Positions 47,961 through 56,380 of a DNA stretch of 64,000 nucleotides are shown piece after piece; the first letter of the stretch is position 1, and every line of letters begins with the position of its first letter. The DNA comes from Streptomyces sp. (GTDB lineage Bacteria; Actinomycetota; Actinomycetes; Streptomycetales; Streptomycetaceae). The position numbers and the translations under genes were made by a program. A model generated the notes under the pieces. That model was not told the DNA's origin. It worked only from the letters and a program-made list of their open reading frames with translations, and did no database searches. Where the stretch lies: the NCBI RefSeq assembly GCF_019510245.1, contig NZ_JAEKKT010000127.1, positions 1 to 64,000 on the forward strand, given 5' to 3'.

Positions 47961-49277
47961 TCAGGCCGCCGGCATCTGCTGCTGGGCCTTCTCCAGCTCG
48001 GCCTTCACGGAGTCGGTGGTGATGGCGCGGCCGGCGGCGGCGTCGGCGAACAGGTTCTTGACCGCCGTACCGACCGTGGTCTCGAACTGCGACTCCGAGG
48101 CCACCTGGGGCAGGGCCGCGGCACTGGTGGCGAGGGTGTTCTTCAGGACCGAGTTGGCCGGGGTGTTGAAGGCCGCGTCCTCCTGGGCGGTCTTGACCGG
48201 CGGGATGGAGCTGTAGGCGGTGTTGAGGATCTTCTGCTCGTCGTCGCTGGTCATGAACTTCACGAACTTCGTCGCGCCGTCGAGGTTCTTGGTGTTCTTG
48301 AAGACGGCCATGTTGATGCCGGCGACCATCGAGTTGACCTGGGCGCCGGTGCCGGGGGTGCCGGACTGCACGGGCACCGGGGCGATGCCGTAGTCGCTGT
48401 CGCTCATGCCCTGCGACTTGAGGTTGGCGGACGCCGACTGCCACAGCAGCATGGCCTGCTTGCCCTTGGCGAAGTCGCTGACCGACTGGTTCTGCGCGTA
48501 CTCGGCGTCACCGGTCGGGATGACCTTGTCCTTGGCCATCAGGTCGACGTACTGCTTGACCGCGGCGACGACGTTGGGGTCGGTGAAGTTGGGCTTGCCG
48601 TCGGAGGTGAAGAAGTCGGCGCCGTGCTGCTTGGCGAAGACGAAGACGTGGTGGATGTTCTCCGAGACGTTGCCGCCCTCGGCGCCGAGGACCGACTTGC
48701 CCTTCGCCGATATCTTCTTGCCGTCGGCGATCAGCTCGTCCCAGGTGGCCGGGGGCTTGGGGATGCCGGCGTCGGCGAAGATCTTCTTGTTGTAGTAGAG
48801 GGCGTACGCCATCGAGTAGAGCGGTACGGCCGCCGGGTCCTTGCCCTCGGCGCCCGTGGAGCCGAGCGCGGAGTCGACGAACCGGTCCCTGCCGCCGATC
48901 TTGCCGAAGTTCTTGGCGTCCCAGGGCAGCAGCGCGCCGGTCGCCTGGAGCGAGGCGCTCCAGGTGTTGCCGATGTTCAGCACGTCGGGGCCCTGACCCG
49001 AGGTGGTCGCGGTCAGGATCCGGTTGAGCAGGTCCGACCAGGGCACGACCTCCAGCTTGACCTTGATGCCGGTCTGCTTCTGAAACTTGTCGAGCTCCGG
49101 CTGGAGGACCTTCTTGTCGACCTCGATGCTGGCGCCCTGGTTGGAGGCCCAGTAGGTGAGCGTCTTCGGGGAGTCGTTGGACCCGCCCCCGGTGGACGAA
49201 CCGCCACCGCAGGCCGTGGCCGCGAGGGCGAGGGACATGGTGACGGCGCCTACGGCCGCGGCTCGGATGCTGCGCAT
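47961..49277 (-). CDS. ABC sugar importer, substrate-binding lipoprotein
   Basis: 438 residues, ATG 49277. The signal ends in a lipobox LAATAC with Cys23, followed by a Gly/Ser linker. The mature part is a family 1 solute-binding protein (GPDVLNIGNTWSASLQATG, YSMAYALYYNKKIFADAG). With a beta-glucosidase in the operon the ligand may be a beta-glucoside such as cellobiose; this is an inference. No ATPase gene is adjacent. Confidence 0.9.
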   Translation of the reverse strand: MRSIRAAAVGAVTMSLALAATACGGGSSTGGGSNDSPKTLTYWASNQGASIEVDKKVLQPELDKFQKQTGIKVKLEVVPWSDLLNRILTATTSGQGPDVLNIGNTWSASLQATGALLPWDAKNFGKIGGRDRFVDSALGSTGAEGKDPAAVPLYSMAYALYYNKKIFADAGIPKPPATWDELIADGKKISAKGKSVLGAEGGNVSENIHHVFVFAKQHGADFFTSDGKPNFTDPNVVAAVKQYVDLMAKDKVIPTGDAEYAQNQSVSDFAKGKQAMLLWQSASANLKSQGMSDSDYGIAPVPVQSGTPGTGAQVNSMVAGINMAVFKNTKNLDGATKFVKFMTSDDEQKILNTAYSSIPPVKTAQEDAAFNTPANSVLKNTLATSAAALPQVASESQFETTVGTAVKNLFADAAAGRAITTDSVKAELEKAQQQMPAA

Positions 49278-49390
49278 GGCTCCAGCTGTGCCTTTCCGGG
49301 AGTCGTTAACCCCGAGAGGGCTTCGCGAAGGCCGGCGCCCGCGCGTGCGGACGGCCGGACCGACGTTCGGCTTCCGAAGCCCCTCATGGC

Positions 49391-49434
49391 TTAATTTAGG
49401 ACGTGAGTTAATCCCCCGAACAGTGGCTCGTCAA
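49391..49434 (-). promoter_or_regulatory. Promoter and operator of the GH1-importer operon
   Basis: On the minus strand TTGACG (49429-49434) and TTAACT (49406-49411) are 17 bp apart. The sequence TTAATTTAGG A CGTGAGTTAA (49391-49411) is an imperfect inverted repeat that covers the -10 box. This suggests repression by a regulator other than CebR, whose 14-bp GC-centred box is absent. Confidence 0.5.
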
Positions 49435-49802
49435 GGGATCCGGCACGGGTATCGGCGCAGGCGGGCCGGGGAACAGCCGGTTCCGGAGCGGGGGTACGCC
49501 CACGCCGACGGCGTGACCTGGGCCGAAGCCGGATGACCTGCGCGGAAAGCGGGCGTATGCCGTTCCACAACGGTTCTGTTTCGACGGCCGGTTGCGGGCG
49601 GCCGGAGGCCGGAGGTGGAGCGACGGGCGTCGGGAGAACGGCGACGCGAAAGGCGTGAACGGCGAGGGGACGGACGGCGATCGGGGGGGCGAGCGGCGCC
49701 GGAGGGTCGGTCGGCGCCTCGGAGGACGGGTCGGGACATCGGACGTCGGCTGCGGGGATGGGGGCCGGGGAGGTTGTCCCCGGCCCCACCCCCCGCCCGG
49801 TG
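49435..49802. other. GC-rich gap without a gene
   Basis: No convincing coding sequence between the importer promoter and the EF-G-like pseudogene. Long frames here on the minus strand are the out-of-frame read-through of the pseudogene. A GGGG/CCCC-rich patch at about 49757-49798 could form a weak terminator. Confidence 0.5.
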
Positions 49803-51855
49803 TCAGTGGGCGGATACGGCGGTCGGAGCCGGTGCAAGGCCGACCGGGCGGATGGTGAAGGTGCCGCGGCCCTGGGTGCGGCCGCGCAGCCGGGTCGCGT
49901 AGCCGAAGAGTTCGGCCAGCGGCACGGTGGCGGTGAGCACCGCCGCGCCGCCCCGCGCCGTGGAACCGGTGACCCGGCCGCGCCGGGCCGCCAGGTCGCC
50001 GAGCACGCCGCCCACCGCGTCCTCGGGCACGGTGACCGTGACCTCGGCGACTGTCGGAGGAGTCCTTCACATGCGTCGAGCCGTCGGTCAGCGTGACGCG
50101 CAGCCCGGTCACCGGATGCCCGCCGAGGGGGCCCTCGGCGAGGGCGTCCCGGCAGCCGGCCTCGACCGCGCGGACGTACTCCTGCGGCACCCGGCCGCCG
50201 GCGACCGCCGACCGGAACACGAAGCCGCCCTCGCACCCGCCGTCGTGACCGCCCTCAAGGCCGCCCTCGCACCCGCCCTCGCACCCGCCCTCGCGCCCGA
50301 GCGGTTCGACGTCGAGGACGACGTGCGCGAACTGCCCGGCCCCGCCGGTCTGGTGGACGTGCCGGTGGACGAAGCCGGTCACCCCGCGGGCCACGGTCTC
50401 CCTGAGGGCGACCCGCGGCCGGCCCACCGTCACCTCGGGGCCGCCGTCCCGGCGGATCTTCTCCACCGCGACCTCCAGGTGCAGTTCACCCATCCCGGAC
50501 AGCACGGTCTGCCCGGTCTCGGCGTCGGTGCGCACCACCAGTGAGGGGTCCTCCGTCGCCAGCCGGGCGAGCGCCTGTGCCAGCCGGTCGGTGTCGGTAC
50601 GGCGGCGGGCCTCGACGGCGACCGAGACCACCGGTTCCGCGGCGGCCGGCGGCTCCAGGAGCAGCGGGGCGTCCGGGGCGCACAGCGTGGCGCCGGGGCG
50701 GGCCGACTTCAGCCCGACGACGGCGACGATGTCACCGGCCACCGCCCGGTCGAGGGGTTCGTGCCGGTCGGCCATGACGCGGAGGATGCGCGCCACGCGT
50801 TCGGTGCGGCGCGTCGCCGGGTCCCACACGGTGTCTCCCTTCTCGATCGTGCCCGAGTAGACCCGGACGTGGGTGAGGCGCCCGGTGGCGGTCGCGGTCA
50901 CCTTGAACGCGAGCGCGGCGAACGGCCCCTCGGGGTCGGCGGCCCGCCGCTGCTCGGCGCCCTGGTGGGTACCGCGCACGGCGGGGACGTCGAGCGGCGA
51001 GGGCAGATAGGCCACGGCCGCGTCCAGGAGCGGTTCGACGCCCCGGTTGCGGTAGGCGGAGCCGCACAGGACGACGACGCCCTCACCGCTCAGGGTGAGG
51101 TCGCGCAGGGCGCCGGTCAGCGTGGCCGTGGACAGCCGGCCGGGCGGTGCGCAGAACTCCTCCAGCGCGCCCGGGTGCAGCGCGGCCACCGCCTCCACCA
51201 ACTCGTGCCGGCGCCGGTGGGCCGGCTCCCGCAACTCCTCGGGAACGGGTCCCTCCGTCGCCGTACCGCCGTCGTCCGCCCAGACCAGCGCCCGCATGCG
51301 TACGAGGTCGACGACGCCGGTGAAGCCGTCCTCCGTGCCGATGGGCAACTGGACGACGAGCGGGGCCGGGTGGAGCCGGCCCCGGATCGACGCGACGGCC
51401 CGGTCGAGGTCGGCGCCCGCGCGGTCCAGCTTGTTGACGAAGGCGATCCTGGGGACGCCGTGCCGGTCGGCCTGCCGCCACACCGACTCGCTCTGCGGCT
51501 CGACGCCGGCGACCGCGTCGAACACGGCGATCGCGCCGTCGAGGACGCGCAGGGAGCGTTCGACCTCGTCGGCGAAGTCGACGTGGCCGGGGGTGTCGAT
51601 GAGGTTGACGCGGTGGCCGCGCCAGGCGCAGCTGACGGCCGCGGCGAAGATGGTGATGCCGCGGTCGCGTTCCTGGGGGTCGAAATCGGTGACAGTGGTG
51701 CCGTCATGGACCTCGCCGCGTCTGTGGATGGTGCCGGTGGCGAACAGGATGCGTTCGGTGACGGTGGTCTTCCCGGCGTCGACGTGGGCGAGGATGCCCA
51801 GGTTGCGAACGGCGGCAAGGGGGTTGACGGAGTTCGGGTGGAGTTCGGTGCGCAT
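49803..51855 (-). pseudogene. fusB: Elongation factor G paralogue (EF-G2/FusB type) with a frameshifting deletion
   Basis: ATG 51855. The GTPase domain is intact: [42 protein letters not shown]; domains II and III follow. Domain IV breaks off at STHVKDSSD. At 50051-50052 the sequence jumps to [15 protein letters not shown], one frame away. About 25 residues expected here are missing, so ~74 bp were lost by my estimate. Domain V ([20 protein letters not shown]) lies in the other frame, down to the stop at 49803. Translation of the first frame runs on to 49408 through non-conserved Arg/Pro-rich sequence. The gene is probably inactive. The true housekeeping EF-G should be elsewhere. Confidence 0.85.
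50224..50295 (-). repeat. Six 12-bp tandem repeats inside the EF-G-like gene
   Basis: Units related to ccgccctcgcac start at 50224, 50236, 50248, 50260, 50272 and 50284. On the coding strand they give [24 protein letters not shown], an in-frame insertion in domain IV that EF-G proteins normally lack. Confidence 0.85.
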
Positions 51856-52370
51856 GGCCCGGTGCCTTTCGGATGACGGTTCCCGGAATCGCTCCCGGAA
51901 GGGGCAGCGCGATTTCCCGTGCGGCGAAGTCCACCGGTCCGGCCTGACGGCACGTCACAGTACGTACATGTGCCGGTGGTCGACTGATCCGGTCGCGCGT
52001 CACGGAGTCCGGTGCCGGCCGCGCAGCGGGCACCGGAGGGACGGGGACACGAGGATCACGTCGAAGCGGGAAAGGGAACGGGAAAGGAAGGGGACAACAG
52101 CGGTGCGATCCCGCATGGCCCTCTCCCCCTCGTTCGTCCGAACTCGTCACGGCACAGCACCGCGACCGCGGTTCGCGGCTACGGTGCGTGACAGTGGACG
52201 AGTGTAGGCAGGAGGCGCGGGGCACGGCACCCGGTTTTCGACCGGCTGTCTCGATCCTTCAAGTCCCGGACAGACGACTGCGCTTCGACTGTCACCTCTC
52301 GGCCGCCCGACCGGGAGCGCCGCTGGGTAGCGTCGTCGCGTCGAGCCATCGGCACGGGAAAGGCGGCCCC
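51856..52370. other. 515-bp gap between divergent genes, no gene recognised
   Basis: It contains the promoters of the EF-G-like gene and the phosphoesterase gene. Frames here, including the upstream extension of the phosphoesterase to 52188, lack homology. No clear operator or PHO-box-like repeat (GTTCACC) was seen. Confidence 0.5.
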
Positions 52371-54326
52371 ATGTCCCATCGAGACGACACCCCGGCACAA
52401 GAGAACACCGGACAGAGCAGGCGCGGTTTTCTCCGCAGCACGGCGCTGGCCGGCGCGGGAGCGGCGGCAGCGGGAACCGGCGCGACCATGCTCGGCACGG
52501 CGCCCGCCACCGCCGCGGCGGCCAACGGCAGCGCCGGGAGCGGCACCTGGAGACCGGATCCGGCCGCCCTCCGGTTCACCCTCGCGGTGATGCCGGACAC
52601 CCAGTTCCTGTACTGGGACAGCCAGGACAGCGTCAACCGGGCGCCGCAGGAGGCGTCGTTCCGTTACGTGATCGACCACAGCGGAGACGCGAACGGCGAC
52701 AACATCGTGTTCATGGCGCACCTCGGCGACCTGACCCAGGACGCGGACCCGTCCTCGTTCCAGCAGGTCGACAAGGCGTTCGCGCTGCTGGACGCGCACG
52801 GCGCCGGGTACAACGTGCTGGCCGGCAACCACGACGTGAGCGGCGACGACAGCCGCGGTGACACCCCGTACCTGCGGACCATGGGCCCACAGCGGTTCGC
52901 GCACGCGAAGACGTTCGCCGGGGCCGACGCGACCGGCTACAACACCGCGCACGTCTTCCGGGCCGCCGGGCGCTCCTGGCTGCTGCTCGCCCTGGACTGG
53001 CGGACCAGCGAGCAGGGTTTCGCGTGGGCCGAGAGCGTCATCAGGGCCCACCCGAAGCTGCCGGTGATCCTCACGACCCACGACCTCGTCTACTCGAACT
53101 ACGATGACAACGTTTTCCCATACGACTCCGGCGACCCGGAGGACAACGCCGTGCTCTCCGACCACGGCCGGGCAGTCTGGGACCGGCTGATCGACGGCAA
53201 CGACCAGATCTTCCTCACCCTCAACGGCCACTACTGGCCGCCCGCGCGGACGACCGCGAAGAACGCCGCCAGCAACGATGTGCACCTGCACATCACCAAC
53301 TACCAGAACCGCTACTTCGGCGGTGGCGGCATGATCCGGCTCTACCACTTCGACCTGGCCCGCAAGACGATCGACGTGGAGACGATCAACCCGTGGATCC
53401 TGGCCCAGAAGCCGGAGTCCCGTACCGAACTCGCGGCCGAGCACGCCCGGATCACCGGCCCGGTGGACGACTTCTCGGTGCCGATCGACTTCGAGCAGCG
53501 CTTCTCCGGCTTCGCCCCGGTTCCGGACCGGCCCGCCCGGCCGGCCGGCCGGGAACTGGTGAAGAGCACGCTCGCGTACTGGCGCTTCGACGGGCAGGGC
53601 GCGCCCGGCACCGCACTCGCCGCGGGCGACATCGTCCGCGACCTGTCCGGCAAGGGCAACGACCTGACCGTGGTGACCCTGCCGGGCACCGCGGCGGACG
53701 CGCTCACCTGGTCCTCCGACCACCACCCCGACCAGCCCGCGCACGCCGGCCTGAAGTTCAGCGGGGGCCGCAACCCGCTGCACGGCTCGTACCTGACCAC
53801 CGAGGCGCACGCACCGCTGAACGACGAGACGTTCAGGTTCGGGTACACCATCGAGACGTTCGTGATGCTGGCGCTGGACTGGGACGCCGGGAAGAACGGC
53901 TGGGCGTCGGTACTCAGCCGCCGCGGCTCGGCAGGGGACGCCGGAAAGCACGGCAGGAACACCGACCCGGGCGAGCCGGTGCTCCAGCTCTCCGTCTCGA
54001 ACAACGGCCGCGAGCCGCAGTTCAACCACTACCCGCTGAACGACACCTGGCCGACCACCAACTGGGGGCACGGCCTGGCCGAACTCAAGTGGTGGCACCT
54101 CGCGGTGGTCAACGACGGCCGTCGCACCAGGCTGTACGTCGAGGGCGCCCCGGTCGTCGACAACCCCGACCGCCGGTCGGTCGGCCTCACTTCGCTCGGG
54201 CTGCCGTGGATGGTGGGCGGCCACGAGTACGCGGGCGCCGTCGACATGGTGTTCCACGGCAGCATCGGCGACATCCGCATCGTGAACCGCCCCCTGGCCA
54301 CGGACGAGTTCCTGACGGCGCGATGA
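52371..54326 (+). CDS. Secreted metallophosphoesterase with LamG-like domain
   Basis: 651 residues from ATG 52371. The N-terminus has a Tat signal (QSRRGFLRSTALAGAG). Residues ~65-330 are a calcineurin-type phosphoesterase with metal motifs MPDTQF, LGDLTQD, GNHD, TTHD and NGHY. Residues ~395-650 form a concanavalin/LamG-like beta domain (YTIETFVMLALDWD, WWHLAVVNDGRRTRLYVEG, GSIGDIRIVNRPL). It acts outside the cell on a phosphoester or nucleotide; the lectin-like part may bind a polysaccharide. Confidence 0.85.
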   Translation: MSHRDDTPAQENTGQSRRGFLRSTALAGAGAAAAGTGATMLGTAPATAAAANGSAGSGTWRPDPAALRFTLAVMPDTQFLYWDSQDSVNRAPQEASFRYVIDHSGDANGDNIVFMAHLGDLTQDADPSSFQQVDKAFALLDAHGAGYNVLAGNHDVSGDDSRGDTPYLRTMGPQRFAHAKTFAGADATGYNTAHVFRAAGRSWLLLALDWRTSEQGFAWAESVIRAHPKLPVILTTHDLVYSNYDDNVFPYDSGDPEDNAVLSDHGRAVWDRLIDGNDQIFLTLNGHYWPPARTTAKNAASNDVHLHITNYQNRYFGGGGMIRLYHFDLARKTIDVETINPWILAQKPESRTELAAEHARITGPVDDFSVPIDFEQRFSGFAPVPDRPARPAGRELVKSTLAYWRFDGQGAPGTALAAGDIVRDLSGKGNDLTVVTLPGTAADALTWSSDHHPDQPAHAGLKFSGGRNPLHGSYLTTEAHAPLNDETFRFGYTIETFVMLALDWDAGKNGWASVLSRRGSAGDAGKHGRNTDPGEPVLQLSVSNNGREPQFNHYPLNDTWPTTNWGHGLAELKWWHLAVVNDGRRTRLYVEGAPVVDNPDRRSVGLTSLGLPWMVGGHEYAGAVDMVFHGSIGDIRIVNRPLATDEFLTAR

Positions 54327-54389
54327 GCGGCGTCTCCCGCCCCCGGCCCGCCCGCCGGGGACTGGAGACATCCCGGAATGGTATGGAGT

Positions 54390-54401
54390 TGGTCTAGTCC
54401 T
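54390..54401 (+). promoter_or_regulatory. DasR-like / chitinase promoter box
   Basis: TGGTCTAGTCCT matches the core of the DasR site TGGTCTAGACCA at 10 of 12 positions. It also resembles the 12-bp repeats of Streptomyces chitinase promoters. It lies ~90 bp before the chitinase gene, next to a TTGACT box (54403-54408). Confidence 0.7.
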
Positions 54402-54425
54402 CTTGACTGAAGGGCATGACGACGG

Positions 54426-54441
54426 TTTGGTATGTACCAAA
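54426..54441. promoter_or_regulatory. Perfect palindrome before the chitinase gene
   Basis: TTTGGTA (54426-54432) and TACCAAA (54435-54441) are exact inverted copies around TG. It lies 52 bp before the start and could be a second regulator site. Confidence 0.5.
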
Positions 54442-54492
54442 TCTCGGCCCACCCTCACCGCCCCCCATGGGCATCCCGAAAGGGCCACTGTC

Positions 54493-56202
54493 ATGCACCT
54501 GGCAAGATTTGCAGCCTCCGCATGCGCGCTCGCACTCGCGGCCACCGGCGTCACCGTCGCGCTGGCCCCCGCCGGCAGCGCCGCGGGCAGCAGCGTCTAC
54601 TCCGTGGCTCCCTACGTCGACATGTCGAACGGTCAGGAAGGACTGCTCGACACCGCCGTCACGGGACACGGACTCAAGGCCTACACAGCCGCCTTCGTAC
54701 TCGGCGAGGGCTGCACGCAGATCTGGGGCGACACGCTCCCCATAGGCAACGACTCCTACACCGACCCCGAGATCGCCAGGGCGAAGTCCGAGGGCGCCTC
54801 CGTCATCATCTCCTCCGGCGGGGCGAGCGGTGAGCCGCTCGCCTGGACGTGCTCGACCCAGAGCAGCATCGACGCCGGCTACCAGGCCATCATCAACGAC
54901 TACGGCGTCACCCAGCTCGACTTCGACGTCGAGGGTGCCGCCATCGCGGACACCGCGGCCGCGGCCCGTCAGATGCAGGCGATGAAGGACCTCAAGGCGT
55001 CCAACCCGAACCTGAAGTTCTCCATGACCCTGCCCGTGCTGACCAGCGGGCTCACCGGCGACGGCGTCAACATCCTCAAGGCCGCGAAGACGGCGGGCAT
55101 CAGGATCGACGTGGTCAACATCATGGCCATGGACTACTACGCGGGCACCGGCACCGAGATGGGCCAGGGCGCGGTCTCCGCGGCCAAGGCCACGCTGGCC
55201 CAGATGCAGTCCGTCGACTCCGGCTACACCTACGCCAACTTCGGCATCACGCCGATGATCGGCAAGAACGACGACGGGTCCACCTTCACCCTCGCGGACG
55301 CCCGGACGGTGGAGTCCTTCGCCGCGCAGAACGGCGTCGGGCGGCTGTCGTTCTGGTCGGCCAACCGGGACCAGCCGTGCAGCGGAAGCGCCAACTCGCT
55401 CTCCACGTGCAGCGAGATCAGCCAGAACACGCTCGCCTTCACCGACGCGTTCGTGCCCTACGCGGGCAGCACGGGCGGTGGCGGCGGAGGCACCACCACC
55501 GACTTCTCCCTCTCCCTGTCGCCGGGGTCCGCCTCGGTCCCCCAGGGCGGCTCGGCGACCGCGACGGTCGGCATGGCCGTCACCTCCGGCAGCGCCGAGT
55601 CCGTCGGCCTCTCCGCCTCCGGCGCACCGTCCGGCGTCAGCGTCTCCTTCAACCCCGCTTCCGTGACGTCCGGCGGCAGTTCGACGCTGACGGCGACGGT
55701 CGGCTCGTCCGTGGCCGCGGGCACCTACCCGATCACCGTCACCGGTACGGCCGCGAGCGGCAGCCACAGCGCGACCTACTCACTCACCGTCACGTCCTCC
55801 GGCAGCGGCGGAGGCGGCGGGGGCTCGCTGACCAACGCGGGCTTCGAGACCGGCAGCCTGACCCCCTGGACGTGCACCGGCGGCAGCTCGGTGGTCGCCG
55901 GCCCCGTCCACAGCGGCAGCCACGGCCTCCAGGTCACGCCGAGCTCCAGCAGCACCGGCGAGTGCGACCAGAGCGTCACCCTGGCCGCCAACCACACCTA
56001 CACTCTAACCGCGTGGGTACAGGGCCCGTACGCCTACGTCGGGGTCAGCGGCGGCGCCACCGCGAGCACCTGGTCGAACAGCACCGGCTGGAACCAGCTC
56101 ACGGTCAGCTTCACCACCGGAAGCAGCGGAGCGGTGACCGTCTACGTGCACGGCTGGTACGGCCAGTCAAACGTCGACGCGGACGACTTCGCCCTCGGCT
56201 GA
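54493..56202 (+). CDS. Secreted GH18 chitinase with Ig-like and C-terminal carbohydrate-binding domains
   Basis: 569 residues from ATG 54493 (MHLARFAASACALALAATG), a Sec signal peptide. Residues ~35-325 are the GH18 barrel with the catalytic motif LDFDVEG (Asp143, Asp145, Glu147). After a Gly linker comes an Ig-like domain (~335-430, DFSLSLSPGSASVPQGG). A second Gly linker precedes a CBM4/9-like domain (~445-569, NAGFETGSLTPWTC). It cleaves chitin outside the cell. The DasR-like box upstream fits control by N-acetylglucosamine. Confidence 0.9.
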   Translation: MHLARFAASACALALAATGVTVALAPAGSAAGSSVYSVAPYVDMSNGQEGLLDTAVTGHGLKAYTAAFVLGEGCTQIWGDTLPIGNDSYTDPEIARAKSEGASVIISSGGASGEPLAWTCSTQSSIDAGYQAIINDYGVTQLDFDVEGAAIADTAAAARQMQAMKDLKASNPNLKFSMTLPVLTSGLTGDGVNILKAAKTAGIRIDVVNIMAMDYYAGTGTEMGQGAVSAAKATLAQMQSVDSGYTYANFGITPMIGKNDDGSTFTLADARTVESFAAQNGVGRLSFWSANRDQPCSGSANSLSTCSEISQNTLAFTDAFVPYAGSTGGGGGGTTTDFSLSLSPGSASVPQGGSATATVGMAVTSGSAESVGLSASGAPSGVSVSFNPASVTSGGSSTLTATVGSSVAAGTYPITVTGTAASGSHSATYSLTVTSSGSGGGGGGSLTNAGFETGSLTPWTCTGGSSVVAGPVHSGSHGLQVTPSSSSTGECDQSVTLAANHTYTLTAWVQGPYAYVGVSGGATASTWSNSTGWNQLTVSFTTGSSGAVTVYVHGWYGQSNVDADDFALG

Positions 56203-56380
56203 CGGCCTCTCCATGCGCGCCCCGGCGGCGGCCTCGGGTCTCATCCCCCGGCGAGCCGACGGGGCGCGTTTCGCACTCCGGCCCGGACGAGGAGGCTCGC
56301 AACCGTATCGACCTGCCCATGATTGAACCGTTTCAACACCCGCAAGCCCCCTCCCTCACGAGACCGAGGAGAGTCATCCC

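Noticed and set aside
49278..49440. CebR operator upstream of the cebEFG-like operon
   Set aside because: The 14-bp palindrome TGGGAGCGCTCCCA was looked for and is not present; a different palindrome is found.
49408..50050. C-terminal extension of the EF-G-like frame giving an 815-residue protein
   Set aside because: After the deletion point the sequence is Arg/Pro-rich and unlike EF-G, while true domain V sequence lies in another frame. The extension is read-through of a frameshift.
50040..50070. Programmed ribosomal frameshift in the EF-G-like gene
   Set aside because: About 25 conserved residues are absent at the junction, so changing frame alone would not rebuild the domain. No slippery sequence is evident.
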